A stretch of DNA of 64,000 bases from Candidatus Mycobacterium methanotrophicum. Lineage in GTDB: Bacteria; Actinomycetota; Actinomycetes; Mycobacteriales; Mycobacteriaceae. Every line of letters starts with the position of its first letter. Within the stretch, counting starts at the first letter, position 1. A program made the translations under genes and the position numbers. Below are positions 27,923 through 38,986 of this stretch, piece after piece. A model generated the notes under the pieces. That model did not search any database and was not told the origin of the DNA. It saw only the letters and a list, made by a program, of their open reading frames with translations. The stretch lies in assembly GCF_023515995.1 (NCBI RefSeq), contig NZ_CP097320.1, positions 3,348,001 through 3,412,000 on the forward strand, given 5' to 3'.

Positions 27923-28324
27923 TCAACCGTTGAGAAAACTCAATCGCACCGAGCGCCGCGGATTGTCCCGGTTCAGGTCGACCAGGACCACGCTTTGCCA
28001 GGTGCCCAGCATCAGTTCGCCGCCCTGCACGGGCACCGTGATCGACGGCGCGACCAGGGCCGGCAACACATGATCGGCACCGTGGCCCTGCGACCCGTGC
28101 GCGTGCCGGTAGCGGTTGTCGCGCGGCAGCAACCGTTCCAGGGTCTCGACGAGGTCGCCGTCGGAACCGGCGCCGGTCTCGATGATCGCCAGCCCGGCCG
28201 TCGCATGCGGGACGAAGACGTTGCAGAGCCCGTCGCCTCGCGGGAAGCAAAACGCGCGCACTGACTCCGTCAAGTCGACGACACAACGACGTGCGGTGTC
28301 CACATCCAGCACATCGGTATTCAC
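27923..28324 (-). CDS. YjbQ/UPF0047 family protein, Rv2556c-like
   Basis: The 133-residue protein belongs to a family with secondary thiamine-phosphate synthase activity in some members. Conserved residues are seen in [20 protein letters not shown], in [17 protein letters not shown] and in [12 protein letters not shown]. The histidines and the ETG/E form the putative metal site. It starts at GTG 28324, divergent from the next gene. Confidence 0.88.
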   Translation of the reverse strand: MNTDVLDVDTARRCVVDLTESVRAFCFPRGDGLCNVFVPHATAGLAIIETGAGSDGDLVETLERLLPRDNRYRHAHGSQGHGADHVLPALVAPSITVPVQGGELMLGTWQSVVLVDLNRDNPRRSVRLSFLNG

Positions 28325-28436
28325 CGGACCAGCCTACGGATTTGCCCATTGTCATGGCGAATCGAGCGGAGGAAGGTGGTCGGTGGAACCGGTGGCGCTA
28401 CCGGGGCGCCCACAGCGAGGAGGACGAGGAGGAGTC

Positions 28437-29057
28437 GTGTACGCGCGCTCAACCACTATCGAGGCGCAGCGGTCGTCCATCGACGCCGGGATCGCGCACG
28501 TTCGCGACGTCGTGATGCCCGCGCTCGAAAAAGTCGACGGATGTCTTGGCATGTCGTTGTTGGTCGACCGTGATTCTGGTCGTTGCATCGCGACCAGTTC
28601 GTGGGAGAACGAACAGGCGATGCGCGCGAGCGCCGACGGGATACGGCCGGTTCGCGATCAGGCGGCGCAGGCCTTCGGCGGGAGCCCGACGGTCGACGAA
28701 TGGGAGATCGCGGTGCTGCACCGAAACCACCCTTCGGGCCCGGGAGCCGGCGTGCGGGCCACCTGGCTCAAAGTGCACCCTGATCAATTCGACCGGGCCA
28801 TCGAGTTCTACCGGGAGTCGGTGCTGCCGGCGATCGAGGAGCTCGAAGGTTTCTGCAGCGCGAGCCTGATGATCGACCGCACGTCCTGGCGGGCGGTGTC
28901 GTCGTCGACGTTCGACAGCCTTGCGGCCATGCAGCGCAACGAAGAACGCGCCCGCTCGCTGCGGACCGCACGGCTTCGCGACCTCGGCGCCGACCAGTTC
29001 GACGTCGGCGAGTTCGAACTCGCGATCGCCCACCTGCGGGTGCCGGAGCTGGTTTAG
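28437..29057 (+). CDS. Rv2557/Rv2558-like conserved protein, two ABM-like halves
   Basis: The 206-residue protein is made of two similar halves of about 100 residues. Each has a beta-alpha layout like the dimeric alpha-beta barrel (ABM) fold: [20 protein letters not shown] with [11 protein letters not shown], then [20 protein letters not shown] with [12 protein letters not shown]. tuberculosis carries two adjacent paralogues linked to starvation; here only one is seen. GTG 28437 follows GAGGAGGAG. Function unknown. Confidence 0.8.
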   Translation: MYARSTTIEAQRSSIDAGIAHVRDVVMPALEKVDGCLGMSLLVDRDSGRCIATSSWENEQAMRASADGIRPVRDQAAQAFGGSPTVDEWEIAVLHRNHPSGPGAGVRATWLKVHPDQFDRAIEFYRESVLPAIEELEGFCSASLMIDRTSWRAVSSSTFDSLAAMQRNEERARSLRTARLRDLGADQFDVGEFELAIAHLRVPELV

Positions 29058-29216
29058 CGGTCCCACATGAGCGCTGGCGCTGTGTCGTCGGCGAAATTGG
29101 GGCCCTGTTTGAGGATGACGACGCTGTACGCCTTGACGGCCGGCAACAGTGCATTCCTCTCGTCGTCGGTGAACGTTTTCATCGACGCTGCTTGATCGGG
29201 CGCCATCGCATACGCC
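29054..29216 (-). pseudogene. Small fragment, possibly of a YCII-like protein
   Basis: From ATG 29216 a 53-codon frame reads MAYAMAPDQAASMKTFTDDE, later YSVVILKQGPNF and PALMWDR, then stop. The motif resembles the start of a small YCII-like domain (YVVIL-x-GPN), but the order is odd and the frame is open further upstream without a start. Its stop overlaps the neighbouring gene. I treat it as a relic of low confidence. Confidence 0.3.
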
Positions 29217-29292
29217 ATCGCTTTGGGAGACCATGTGGCGGTCGGTTTCTGGTGCTGGTGTGACGGAGATCAGCCCCGGGCTGTCCGCGCTC

Positions 29293-30636
29293 CTAGCCGC
29301 GCTTGCGCCGGATGATCGCCCGCAGCCGCTCGAGCCGGCCGGCAATCTCGCGCTCGGCGCCGTGTCCGGTGGGGCGGTAATAATCCACCCGTACCAGCTC
29401 GTCTGGCGGATATTGTTGCGGCACAACGCCATCGGGGTCATCGTGCGAGTACTTGTAGCCCTGCGCATTGCTGAGCGCCGCGGCGCCCGAATAGTGGCCG
29501 TCGCGCAGGTGCGGCGGCACCAGACCGGCCTTGCCTGCTTTGATGTCGGCCATCGCCGCGCCCAGCGCAGTGGTCACCGCGTTCGACTTGGGCGCGGTGG
29601 CCAGGTGCACCGTGGCCTGCGCCAGGGTCAACTGAGCCTCGGGCATGCCGATCAGTTGCACGGTTTGCGCCGCGGCGACGGCGATGTGCAGCGCGGTCGG
29701 GTCGGCCATGCCGATGTCTTCGCTCGCCAGAATCATCAGCCGGCGCGCGATGAATCTCGGATCCTCACCGGCGACAAGCATTCTGGCCAGGTAATGCAGC
29801 GCCGCGTCGACGTCGGAGCCGCGCACCGACTTGATGAACGCGCTGACGACGTCGTAGTGCTGATCGCCGTCGCGGTCGTAGCGCACCGCCGCCCGGTCCA
29901 GCGACTGCTCGATCGCCTCGACGGTGACCTGCTCGCCCGCCTCGGCAGCGACCTCCAAAGCGGTCAGCGCACGCCGGGCGTCCCCGGCTCCGAGTTGCAC
30001 CAGTAGGTCGACGGCATCGGGCTCGACGGCTTGGCCGTTCAGCCCCCGAGGATCGTCGATCGCGCGCTGCACCACCGTGCGGATGTCGTCGGCGCTCAGC
30101 GGCCGCAGCTGCAGAATCAGCGATCGCGACAGCAGCGGGGCGACCACGGAGAACGACGGGTTTTCGGTGGTGGCCGCCACTAGCAGCACCACCCGGTTCT
30201 CCACGGCGGATAACAGCGCGTCTTGCTGGGTTTTAGAAAACCGGTGGACTTCGTCGATGAACAGCACGGTCTGTTCGCCTCTGAGGAGAGCCCGGCGCGC
30301 GCCCTCCAACACCGCCCGGACTTCTTTGACCCCTGCCGACAACGCCGACAGCGCCTCGAACCGCCGACCGGTGGCCTGCGAGATCAGCGCCGCCAGCGTG
30401 GTTTTGCCGCTACCGGGCGGGCCGTAGAGGATCACCGACGCCACGCCCGAGCCCTCGACCAGACGCCGCAGCGGCGAACCAGTTTGCAACAGGTGGTCCT
30501 GGCCGACGACCTCTTCCAGACTGGCCGGCCGCATTCGCACGGCCAACGGCGCAGCGGCCGAACCGCTCTGCGCATGTTCGGTCAAGCTGGTCGCGTCGGC
30601 GACGTCGAACAGACCGTCTGGCACGGTTTCAGGCAT
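29293..30636 (-). CDS. rarA: Replication-associated AAA ATPase RarA/MgsA
   Basis: The 447-residue clamp-loader-like ATPase acts at stalled replication forks. Motifs are Walker [17 protein letters not shown], Walker [20 protein letters not shown], sensor 1 [10 protein letters not shown], arginine finger [12 protein letters not shown] and sensor 2 [11 protein letters not shown], with the C-terminal tetramer domain ([20 protein letters not shown]). I use ATG 30636 ([11 protein letters not shown]); ATG 30654 is also possible. The much longer frame upstream runs antisense through the next gene and is not coding. Confidence 0.93.
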   Translation of the reverse strand: MPETVPDGLFDVADATSLTEHAQSGSAAAPLAVRMRPASLEEVVGQDHLLQTGSPLRRLVEGSGVASVILYGPPGSGKTTLAALISQATGRRFEALSALSAGVKEVRAVLEGARRALLRGEQTVLFIDEVHRFSKTQQDALLSAVENRVVLLVAATTENPSFSVVAPLLSRSLILQLRPLSADDIRTVVQRAIDDPRGLNGQAVEPDAVDLLVQLGAGDARRALTALEVAAEAGEQVTVEAIEQSLDRAAVRYDRDGDQHYDVVSAFIKSVRGSDVDAALHYLARMLVAGEDPRFIARRLMILASEDIGMADPTALHIAVAAAQTVQLIGMPEAQLTLAQATVHLATAPKSNAVTTALGAAMADIKAGKAGLVPPHLRDGHYSGAAALSNAQGYKYSHDDPDGVVPQQYPPDELVRVDYYRPTGHGAEREIAGRLERLRAIIRRKRG

Positions 30637-30759
30637 ACCACGCCACCGCGACATGGGTTCGCGATGTCCGGGTCTGAGCGGGACCGCCGAATACTTGCTA
30701 AGTTCGCGGAGGCGCGAGGCATCCGCCTGAAACAACTGGACCGCGAGGCAGGAGCGGCT

Positions 30760-31797
30760 ATGAGCCAGCCCCCAGAGCACCCCGGCAACCCGAGCGATCC
30801 GTGGGGCGGCAACCCCCATCCCGGCGACTACCCGCCGCCACCCGGCTACGGACCACCTCCAGGACCGCCGCCCGGGTACGGACCACCCCAGGGACCGCCG
30901 CCGGGGTACGGACCACCCCAGGGACCGCCGCCGGGGTACGGCCCGCCTCAGGGACCGCCGCCGGGGTACGGCCCGCCTCAACCGGGATATGGGGCGCCCC
31001 CACCGCCGCCCCCCGGCTACGGCCCACCGCCTCCTGGCTATGCGGCGCCGCCACCCGGTTATCCGCCGCCTCCCGGGCAGCCCTTCGACATCGGTGATGC
31101 GTTCAGGTGGGCGTGGAACAAGTTCGTTCACAACGCGGTGCCGCTGATCGTTGCGATGTTGGTGTATTCCGTCATCGGGTTCGTCGTGCACGCGCTGGTG
31201 TTCGTGTCGATGGGCGGCACCAACGCCGACACCACCGACGTCGAGGGCGGTTACGGCGCGTCGTTCACGGCGGGTTTGGGCGCCGCCGAAACGCTGGTGC
31301 TGTCGATCGTGTTGTTCGTTTTCGGCATCTTCGTGCAGGCCGCGTTCCTGTCCGGTGCGCTCGACCTCGCCGACGGCCGGCCGGTGAGCATCGGTTCGTT
31401 CTTCAAGCCGCGCCACTTCGGCAACGTGGTCCTGGCCGGTGCACTGCTCAGCGTGATCAGCGTGGCTTTGGATTTGCTGTCGCTGCTGCCGACCTTCATC
31501 TTCGCCGCATTGTCGTTCGCGGCGATCGTCGTCTTTGCCTTCTTCGCGCTGTTCACGATCGCCTTCGCCACAGATCGCGGCGCGCCGCCGATCGATGCAC
31601 TCAAGGCCAGCATCGCCACTGTTCGGTCCAATCTCGGCAGCACGCTGCTGTCGTTTGTGGTCCAGGTTCTGCTGCTGGTGGTCGGCGCCTTGGCCTGCGG
31701 CGTCGGCATCCTGGTGGGCGGCCCGCTGGCACTGCTGGTGCAGGTCTACACCTACCGTCGGCTGGCCGGGGGTCCGATCGCGCCCTTGACCCCGTAG
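30760..31797 (+). CDS. Proline-rich membrane protein, Rv2560-like
   Basis: The 345-residue protein has a cytoplasmic Pro/Gly/Tyr-rich N-terminus (about residues 1-108) with decapeptide repeats. Four to six membrane helices follow ([77 protein letters not shown]). ATG 30760 has AGGAG six bases ahead. Its 3' end overlaps the convergent DUF3097 gene by 46 bases. Proline-rich tails of this type often dock cell-envelope partners; the partner is unknown. Confidence 0.87.
   Translation: MSQPPEHPGNPSDPWGGNPHPGDYPPPPGYGPPPGPPPGYGPPQGPPPGYGPPQGPPPGYGPPQGPPPGYGPPQPGYGAPPPPPPGYGPPPPGYAAPPPGYPPPPGQPFDIGDAFRWAWNKFVHNAVPLIVAMLVYSVIGFVVHALVFVSMGGTNADTTDVEGGYGASFTAGLGAAETLVLSIVLFVFGIFVQAAFLSGALDLADGRPVSIGSFFKPRHFGNVVLAGALLSVISVALDLLSLLPTFIFAALSFAAIVVFAFFALFTIAFATDRGAPPIDALKASIATVRSNLGSTLLSFVVQVLLLVVGALACGVGILVGGPLALLVQVYTYRRLAGGPIAPLTP
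30850..30969. repeat. 30-bp tandem repeats coding for [10 protein letters not shown]
   Basis: Four consecutive 30-bp units encode GPP(P/Q)GPPPGY at residues 31-70 of the membrane protein, with nearly identical bases (GGACCGCCGCC...TACGGACCACC). Degenerate GYGPP units continue after it. Copy number is likely variable between strains. Confidence 0.85.
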
Positions 31798-32639
31798 GGC
31801 TCGTCACGGCTGGTCACGAAGTCGATCAGCTCTTCCACCCGGCCGATCAGGGCGGCGTCGAGATCGGTCCAGTCGCGGACCCGGCCGCGGATGCGGCGCC
31901 AGGCCGCGGCGAGGTCAGCCTGCTCGGCGTGCGGCCAGCCCAGCGCCTGACACACCCCGTGTTTCCAGTCGATTCCGCGCGGTATCACCGGCCACTGCGA
32001 CAGACCCAATCGGGCCGGTTTGACGGCTTGCCAGATGTCGACGAACGGGTGTCCCACCACCAGCGTGTGCGCGCCGCCCGGGCCCCGGCGCACCGCTTCG
32101 GCCAGCCGCGCCTCCTTCGAGCCGGACACCAGATGGTCGACGAGCACACCAAGCCGTCGGCTCGGGCCCGGCCGGAACTGCTCGACAACGTCGACGAGGT
32201 CGTCGACACCGCCCAGATACTCGACCACCACACCCTCGATCCGCAGGTCGTCGCCCCACACCTGCTCGACGAGCTCGGCATCATGGCGACCCTCGACGTA
32301 AATCCGGCCGGACCGGGCGGCGCGGGCCCGGGGTGCGGTCACCGCCACTGAGCCCGACGCCGTGCGGGTAACGGTGCTGGGTGCCGGGCTTCGGGGTGCG
32401 GTCAGGATCACCGGTTTGCCGTCGACGAGGTAGCCCGGACCAATCGGGAACGGTTTAGCGCGGCCGTGCCGGTCCTCGAGCTCCATCCGGCCGTACTCGA
32501 CACGCACCACGGCGCCGACGTAGCCGGTTTGCGCATCCTCGACGACCATGCCGAGTTCTATCGGGACTTCGACCGACCGGCCCTTCCGCGAGCCGTGCGG
32601 GTCGCGGGCCAGCACGTCGGAACCGTAACGATCATCCAC
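31752..32639 (-). CDS. DUF3097 family protein
   Basis: The 295-residue actinobacterial protein has an N-terminal beta-rich part ([20 protein letters not shown], then [20 protein letters not shown]). A TOPRIM-like part follows with [36 protein letters not shown] and [13 protein letters not shown]. The acidic residues of EGRHDAE and DHL fit a TOPRIM metal site, so a nucleic-acid role is likely (inference). GTG 32639 ([11 protein letters not shown]) fits the family start. I do not recall this gene at this position in M. tuberculosis. Confidence 0.8.
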   Translation of the reverse strand: MDDRYGSDVLARDPHGSRKGRSVEVPIELGMVVEDAQTGYVGAVVRVEYGRMELEDRHGRAKPFPIGPGYLVDGKPVILTAPRSPAPSTVTRTASGSVAVTAPRARAARSGRIYVEGRHDAELVEQVWGDDLRIEGVVVEYLGGVDDLVDVVEQFRPGPSRRLGVLVDHLVSGSKEARLAEAVRRGPGGAHTLVVGHPFVDIWQAVKPARLGLSQWPVIPRGIDWKHGVCQALGWPHAEQADLAAAWRRIRGRVRDWTDLDAALIGRVEELIDFVTSRDEPYGVKGAIGPPASRR

Positions 32640-32990
32640 CCGAGCGATCCTAGGAACACCGGCCGGCAAAACCCGGTTACGCCACTCGCCGAAATGCAGA
32701 CGTCAGTCTCGTAGCGGGCGTCCCTGCGCGTCGGCGACGTTGCCGGCCATCCCCATGCCGCTGCCCGGGGCCGCCGCTTGGGTCCGGGTATCAGCCGGGC
32801 GCCGGTTGTGGAGACGTCATGGTTTCTCGCTCTCGGGCAAAGATCGTCGGGTCAGGCCGGACACGAGATGCAATCATGGCATCGGAAGCCCAGAATAGGT
32901 CGCGCTGCCTGTCGCGGAGTGGTCTGCGCGCCACGACATTGAATAGCCCCGCGCTGCGGCCTTCCCACTGTTGTGATGGGATCAGCGATT
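32640..32990. other. Intergenic region between divergent genes
   Basis: About 350 bases separate the DUF3097 gene from the transglutaminase-like gene. The start of this stretch should hold the DUF3097 promoter and the end that of the large operon. I see no gene, repeat or RNA here. Confidence 0.5.
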
Positions 32991-35900
32991 ATGACCATCA
33001 AAGTGGCACTGGAGCACCGCACCAGCTACACCTTTGACCGGCCCGTCCGGGTGTATCCGCATATCGTGCGGCTGCGTCCGGCGCCCCATTCCCGCACGCC
33101 CATCGAGGCCTACTCGCTGCGGATCGAGCCGGCCGACCACTTCATCAACTGGCAGCAAGACGCGCTGGGCAATTTCCTTGCCCGGCTTGTGTTTCCGAAT
33201 CCCACGAACCGGCTGACCATCACCGTCGGGCTCATCGCCGACCTCAAGGTGATCAACCCGTTCGACTTCTTCATCGAGGACTGGGCCGAAGTCTGGCCTG
33301 CCGGTGGCCTGGTTTATCCCAAAGCGCTCGCCGACGACCTGGAACCGTACCTGCGGCCGGTCGACGACGACGGCGAGGGCTCCGGGCCCGGTGAACTGGT
33401 GACCGAATGGGTGCGCGACTTCTCCGTCCGCGCCGGCACCCGCACCATCGACTTCCTGGTCGCGCTCAACCAGGCAATCAGCGCCGACGTCGGCTACAGC
33501 GTCCGGATGGAACCCGGCGTTCAGACCCCGGACGTCACGCTGCGCACCGGCATCGGCTCGTGCCGTGACTCCGCGTGGCTGCTGGTGTCGATCCTGCGCC
33601 AGTTCGGGTTGGCCGCCCGGTTCGTGTCCGGCTACCTGGTACAGCTGGCGTCCGATGTCGAGGCGATCGACGGGCCGTCGGGACCGACCGCCGACTTCAC
33701 CGACCTGCATGCCTGGGCCGAGGTGTACATCCCCGGCGCGGGCTGGATCGGGCTGGACCCGACGTCGGGGCTGTTCGCCGGCGAGGGCCACATCCCGCTG
33801 GCGGCCACGCCGCACCCGGCGACCGCGGCCCCGATCAGCGGCGGCGTCGAGCCCTGCGAATGCGAGCTGGAATTCTCCAACACCGTCACCCGCGTGCACG
33901 AAGACCCGCGCGTCACGATGCCCTACACCGACGAGGCCTGGCAGACGATCTGCGCGGTCGGCAAACAGGTCGACGAGCGGCTTGCCGCCGGCGACGTTCG
34001 GCTCACCATTGGCGGCGAGCCCACCTTCGTCTCGGTCGATAACCAGGCCGACGAGGAATGGACCATCGCCGCCGACGGCCCGGATAAGCGCCGCCGGGCA
34101 TCCGATCTGGCCGCCCGGCTGAAGGCGGCGTGGGCGCCGCAGGGGCTGATCCAGCGCGGCCAGGGCAGGTGGTATCCCGGTGAACCGTTGCCGCGCTGGC
34201 AGATCGGAGTGTACTGGCGCGCCGACGAGCAGCCGCTGTGGACAGCGGACACGCTGCTGGCCGATCCGTGGTGTACCGACTCGAACAGCCCGCCCGCCGA
34301 TCACGAGACGGCGTACCAGCTCGTCGCCGCGGTCGCCGACGGCCTGGGATTGCCGCTTTCGCGCCTGCGACCGGCCTACGAGGATCCGCTGTCCCGGCTG
34401 GCGGCGAAAGTTCGTCAGCCGCAAGGTGATCCGGTGGAATGCGACGACGACCTCGGCCCCGACGTTGGGGACACCGCCGCCAGTCGCGCCGCGCTGCTGG
34501 CACGCCTCGACGAATCCACCACGGCGGCAGCGGCATTCGTGCTGCCACTGCATCGCCGCGCCGACGACCTCGGCTGGGCCAGCGCCGACTGGCAGCTGCG
34601 TCGCGGCCGCGTCGTGCTGCTGGACGGCGACTCGCCGGCGGGTCTGCGACTGCCGCTGGATTCGATCAGCTGGAAGCCGCCGAGGACGTCGTTCGTCGCT
34701 GATCCGACCGCCGTCGGCGAGTCGATCAGCCTGTCAGACGGCGAGACGCTGCTCGAGGACACCGACACTGCGCCGGTCACCGCGCTGGTCGCCGAGGTTC
34801 GCGACGGGCTGCTCTACATTTTCCTGCCCCCCACCGAGGCGCTGGAACACTTCGTCGACCTCATCGCCCGGGTCGAGGCGGCGGTGGCCAAGGTCGGCTG
34901 CCCGGTGGTGATCGAAGGCTACGAACCGCCGCCGGACCCACGGCTGAAGTCGACGACGATCACCCCCGACCCCGGCGTCATCGAGGTCAACATCGCGCCC
35001 ACCGCCAGTTTCGACGAACAACGCCAGCAGCTGGAAACCCTTTACGGGCAGGCCCGGCTGGCGCGGTTGGCCACGGAGTCGTTCGACGTCGACGGCACCC
35101 ACGGCGGCACCGGCGGCGGGAATCACATCACCCTGGGCGGCGCCACGCCCGCGGACTCGCCGCTGCTGCGCCGTCCCGACCTGCTGGTGTCGCTGCTGAC
35201 CTATTGGCAACGCCACCCGTCGCTGTCTTACCTGTTCGCCGGGCGGTTCGTCGGCACCACGTCGCAGGCGCCACGAGTGGACGAGGGCCGCGCCGACGCC
35301 CTCTACGAACTCGAGATCGCGTTCGCCGAAATCGCCCGGCTCGCTTCATCTTCCAACGATGATGGCCGGCCACCGCCATGGCTTGGCGACCGGGCGTTGC
35401 GGCACCTGCTCACCGACATCACCGGCAACACTCATCGCGCGGAGTTCTGCATCGACAAGCTCTACAACCCGGACAGCCCCCGCGGTCGCCTGGGCCTTCT
35501 GGAGCTGCGCGGCTTCGAGATGCCGCCGCATCTGCGGATGGCGATGGTGCAGTCGCTGCTGGTGCGTTCACTGGTGGCCTGGTTCGCCGACCAGCCGCTG
35601 CGAGCTCCGCTGATCCGGCACGGCTCGAATCTGCACGGGCGATACCTGTTGCCGCACTTCATTATCCATGACATCGCCGACGTCGCCGCCGACCTGCGTG
35701 CACAGGGGATCCCGTTCGACACAAGCTGGCTGGACCCGTTCACCGAGTTCCGCTTCCCGCGCATCGGCACCGCCGTGTTCAACAGCGTCGAGATCGAGCT
35801 GCGCGGGGCGATCGAGCCGTGGAACACCCTCGGCGAGGAGGCAAGCGCCACCGGCACCGCCCGCTACGTCGACTCGTCGGTCGAGCGCATCCAGGTGCGC

Positions 35901-36329
35901 CTCATCGGCGCCGACCGTCACCGCTACCTGGTGACGTGCAACGGCTTCCCGATACCGCTACTGGCCACCGACAACCCCGACATCCATGTGGGCGGGGTGC
36001 GCTTTCGCGCCTGGCAACCACCCAGCGCGCTGCACCCGAGCATCACGGTCGACGGTCCGCTGCAGTTCGAGCTCGTCGACCTCGCCACCGCAACGTCGCG
36101 TGGCGGCTGCACCTACCACATCGCCCATCCCGGCGGGCGAGCCTACGACGAACCCCCGGTCAACGCGGTCGAGGCCGAGTCACGCCGCGCCCGCCGCTTC
36201 GAGCCCGCCGGATTCACCCCGGGCAAGCTCGACCTGTCCGACATCCGGGAAAAGCAGGCCCGAATTTTCACAGACATCGGCGCGCCGGGCATCCTCGACC
36301 TGCGGCGCGTGCGTACCGTGCTGCAGTAA
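32991..36329 (+). CDS. Transglutaminase-like / DUF2126 protein, Rv2566-like
   Basis: The 1112-residue protein has an N-terminal bacterial transglutaminase module (about 1-280). Its triad is Cys in TGIGSCRDSAWLLVS, His in FTDLHAWAEVYIPG and Asp in WIGLDPTSGLF. A long DUF2126 region follows to the C-terminus. ATG 32991 (MTIKVALEHRTSYTFD) matches the family start; ATG 32973 is in frame. The stop TAA overlaps the next start (TAATG), so the two are coupled. The family is linked to peptide or amide-bond chemistry with the ATP-grasp neighbour. Confidence 0.92.
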   Translation: MTIKVALEHRTSYTFDRPVRVYPHIVRLRPAPHSRTPIEAYSLRIEPADHFINWQQDALGNFLARLVFPNPTNRLTITVGLIADLKVINPFDFFIEDWAEVWPAGGLVYPKALADDLEPYLRPVDDDGEGSGPGELVTEWVRDFSVRAGTRTIDFLVALNQAISADVGYSVRMEPGVQTPDVTLRTGIGSCRDSAWLLVSILRQFGLAARFVSGYLVQLASDVEAIDGPSGPTADFTDLHAWAEVYIPGAGWIGLDPTSGLFAGEGHIPLAATPHPATAAPISGGVEPCECELEFSNTVTRVHEDPRVTMPYTDEAWQTICAVGKQVDERLAAGDVRLTIGGEPTFVSVDNQADEEWTIAADGPDKRRRASDLAARLKAAWAPQGLIQRGQGRWYPGEPLPRWQIGVYWRADEQPLWTADTLLADPWCTDSNSPPADHETAYQLVAAVADGLGLPLSRLRPAYEDPLSRLAAKVRQPQGDPVECDDDLGPDVGDTAASRAALLARLDESTTAAAAFVLPLHRRADDLGWASADWQLRRGRVVLLDGDSPAGLRLPLDSISWKPPRTSFVADPTAVGESISLSDGETLLEDTDTAPVTALVAEVRDGLLYIFLPPTEALEHFVDLIARVEAAVAKVGCPVVIEGYEPPPDPRLKSTTITPDPGVIEVNIAPTASFDEQRQQLETLYGQARLARLATESFDVDGTHGGTGGGNHITLGGATPADSPLLRRPDLLVSLLTYWQRHPSLSYLFAGRFVGTTSQAPRVDEGRADALYELEIAFAEIARLASSSNDDGRPPPWLGDRALRHLLTDITGNTHRAEFCIDKLYNPDSPRGRLGLLELRGFEMPPHLRMAMVQSLLVRSLVAWFADQPLRAPLIRHGSNLHGRYLLPHFIIHDIADVAADLRAQGIPFDTSWLDPFTEFRFPRIGTAVFNSVEIELRGAIEPWNTLGEEASATGTARYVDSSVERIQVRLIGADRHRYLVTCNGFPIPLLATDNPDIHVGGVRFRAWQPPSALHPSITVDGPLQFELVDLATATSRGGCTYHIAHPGGRAYDEPPVNAVEAESRRARRFEPAGFTPGKLDLSDIREKQARIFTDIGAPGILDLRRVRTVLQ

Positions 36330-38986
36330 TGACCTTGCACTCCAGCGCGTCGTCGGCGGCTTTTCACCATCGCACCGACATCGACCAGCTGCTGGCCGGG
36401 TACCGCGCCGCACGTGCCCAGGAAGCGCTATTCGACCTACGCACCCCCGGCGCCGTGGGCCCGGTCAGCGGCTACGACGAATTCGTCGACGCAGCCGGTA
36501 ATCTGCGCCCGGCTTGGACCGAGCTCGCCGACGCTGTCGGAGAGCGCGGGCGCGCCGGCCTGGATCGGCTGCGCTCCGCGGTGCGCCAACTGGTGGACAA
36601 CGACGACATCACATACACCGGAACCGATTCCGGCATCTGCGCCGCTGCCAACGGCCACCAGCCCGAGTCCCGGCCCTGGCGGCTGGACCCGCTGCCGCTG
36701 CTGGTCTCCGCGGCCGATTGGGACGCCCTCGAGGCCGGGCTGGTGCAGCGCTCCCGGGTGCTCGATGCCGTTCTTGCCGATCTGTACGGGGCCCGTCGTT
36801 CGATCACCGAGGGCGTGCTGCCGCCGGAATTCCTTTTCGGCCACCCCGGTTACATTCGCGCCGCCACCGGAATCGAAGTACCGGGAAACCACCAACTCTT
36901 CATGCACGCCTGCGATGTCAGCCGCCTGCCCGACGGCAGCTTCCAGGTCAACGCCGACTGGACTCAGGCCCCTTCAGGAGCCGGCTACGCCCTGGCTGAC
37001 CGCAGGGTCGTCGCGCACGCGATGCCTGACCTGTATGAAAGTGTCGCGCCGCGGCCGACGACGCCGTTCGCGCAGGCGCTGCGGTTGGCCCTGATCGACG
37101 CCGCACCCGACGGCGTCCAAGACCCGGTTGTCGTCGTGCTCAGCCCGGGCATCTACTCCGAGACCGCTTTCGATCAGGCGTATCTCGCGACGATGTTGGG
37201 CTTCCCGTTGGTGGAGAGTGCGGATCTGGTGGTGCGCGACGGCAAGCTGTGGATGCGGTCGTTGGGCACGCTCAAACGCGTCGACGTGGTATTCCGCCGG
37301 GTCGACGCGGCGTACGTGGACCCCCTGGATCTGCGCGCCGATTCAAGGCTGGGCGTCGTCGGTTTGGTGGAAGCACAACACCGCGGAACGGTGACGGTGG
37401 TCAACACGCTCGGCAGCGGCGTCCTGGAAAGCCCGGGGCTGCTTCGGTTCCTGCCGGAGCTGGCCGAGCAGTTGCTCGGTGAAGCGCCGCTGCTGGCGAC
37501 TGTGCCGAGCTATTGGGGCGGCATCGAGCGCGAACGCTCTCACCTGTTGGCACGGCTGCCGTCACTGGTGATCAGGACCGCCGTCGGTGGACGAATGTTT
37601 ATCGGACCCACACTTTCGGCGGCACAACGGGCCGAACTGGCCGCCCGCATCGCGGCCGTGCCTTGGCAGTGGGTGGGCCAGGAGCTCCCCCAATTCTCCT
37701 CGGCGCCAACTAATTACGCCGGTGAATTCTCCTCGTCCACCGTGGGTCTGCGGTTGTTCACGGTCGCACAGCGTGGCGGCTACGCGCCGATGATCGGCGG
37801 ACTTGGCTACGTGCTGGCGGCGGGTCCGGCCGCATACACATTGAAAACTGTCGTGGCCAAAGATATCTGGGTTCGCCCTACCGAACGTGCCAGAGCCGAG
37901 ACGCTAACCTCGCCCGCACCCGTGCCTCCGGTGAAGACGGGTGCGGGCGTCCTCGGGGTCAGCTCGCCGCGCGTGTTGTCCGACCTGTTCTGGATGGGGC
38001 GCTACGGCGAACGCGCCGAGAACATGGCCCGGCTGCTGATCGTCGCCCGCCAGCGTTACTACGAATACCGCCACCGCCAGCACACCGAGGAAAGCGAATG
38101 CGTGCCGGTGCTGATGGCTGCGCTGGACCGGATCACCGGGACCGCGATCGGCTTGGGCGATGCGGCCGAGGCGATCGCTACCGCGCCCTCGACGCTGTGG
38201 TCGCTGACCATGGACCGCGATCGGCCAGGGTCGCTGGTGCACTCGGTGGACCGGCTTGCCCTTGCCGCCCGAGCCGTGCGTGACCAGCTGTCCACCGACA
38301 CGTGGGCGGTGCTGGCCGGTGTCGAGCGCGAGTTGGCGCACCAGTCCGAGCCGCCGGACTCGCTTGCCGAGGCCGATGCGGCGCTCGGCTCGGCCCAATC
38401 CCAGACGTTGTTCGGGATGCTGACGTTGGCGGGAGTGGCCGGCGAGTCGATGGTGCACGACGTCGGCTGGACGATGATGGACATCGGCAAACGGATCGAA
38501 CGTGGTCTGGGCCTGACCGCGTTGCTGGGGCAGACCGTGACGACCGCCCGTGCCGCAGCCGGTGAGCGAACCATCATCGAGTCAGCCCTGGTCGCGTGCG
38601 AATCGTCGGTCATCTACCGGCGCCGTACGGTGGGCAAGATCAGCGTCGCCACGTTGGCCGAATTGATGCTCTTCGACGCGTCGAACCCGCGGTCGCTGGT
38701 GTATCAGCTGGAGCGGCTGCGCGCGGATCTCGGCGAGCTGCCCGGCTCGTCGGGATCCTCGCGTCCGGAGCGGATGGTCGCCGAGATCAGCGCTATGCTG
38801 CGCCGATCCGATCCTGTCGAACTGGAAGCGGTCTCCGCGGACGCAAGCCGCGACAAGTTGGCCGGCCTGTTGAGCACCGTACATACCGCGCTGCGCGAAC
38901 TGGCCGACGTCATCACAGCGACACAGTTGGCGCTGCCCAGCGGTATGCAGCCGTTGTGGGGACACCCGGCGAGTATCAGGCCCTGA
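36329..38986 (+). CDS. Circularly permuted ATP-grasp fused to alpha-E domain, Rv2567-like
   Basis: The 885-residue protein combines a circularly permuted ATP-grasp ligase (about residues 70-525; PDLYESVAPRPTT, VVVLSPGIYSETAFDQAYLA, FRRVDAAYVDPL) with a C-terminal all-helical alpha-E domain (about 550-870; LSDLFWMGRYGERAENMARL is its hallmark). Such proteins are predicted amide ligases making small peptides. ATG 36329 overlaps the previous stop. It converges on the metallopeptidase gene, overlapping by 11 bases. Confidence 0.92.
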   Translation: MTLHSSASSAAFHHRTDIDQLLAGYRAARAQEALFDLRTPGAVGPVSGYDEFVDAAGNLRPAWTELADAVGERGRAGLDRLRSAVRQLVDNDDITYTGTDSGICAAANGHQPESRPWRLDPLPLLVSAADWDALEAGLVQRSRVLDAVLADLYGARRSITEGVLPPEFLFGHPGYIRAATGIEVPGNHQLFMHACDVSRLPDGSFQVNADWTQAPSGAGYALADRRVVAHAMPDLYESVAPRPTTPFAQALRLALIDAAPDGVQDPVVVVLSPGIYSETAFDQAYLATMLGFPLVESADLVVRDGKLWMRSLGTLKRVDVVFRRVDAAYVDPLDLRADSRLGVVGLVEAQHRGTVTVVNTLGSGVLESPGLLRFLPELAEQLLGEAPLLATVPSYWGGIERERSHLLARLPSLVIRTAVGGRMFIGPTLSAAQRAELAARIAAVPWQWVGQELPQFSSAPTNYAGEFSSSTVGLRLFTVAQRGGYAPMIGGLGYVLAAGPAAYTLKTVVAKDIWVRPTERARAETLTSPAPVPPVKTGAGVLGVSSPRVLSDLFWMGRYGERAENMARLLIVARQRYYEYRHRQHTEESECVPVLMAALDRITGTAIGLGDAAEAIATAPSTLWSLTMDRDRPGSLVHSVDRLALAARAVRDQLSTDTWAVLAGVERELAHQSEPPDSLAEADAALGSAQSQTLFGMLTLAGVAGESMVHDVGWTMMDIGKRIERGLGLTALLGQTVTTARAAAGERTIIESALVACESSVIYRRRTVGKISVATLAELMLFDASNPRSLVYQLERLRADLGELPGSSGSSRPERMVAEISAMLRRSDPVELEAVSADASRDKLAGLLSTVHTALRELADVITATQLALPSGMQPLWGHPASIRP

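Noticed and set aside
30637..31416. Long minus-strand extension of the rarA frame
   Set aside because: It runs antisense through the proline-rich membrane protein gene; the sequence is arginine/histidine-rich shadow coding without similarity.
35819..36328. 170-codon upstream extension of the ATP-grasp frame
   Set aside because: It overlaps the end of the DUF2126 gene; the TAATG overlap and family start support 36329.
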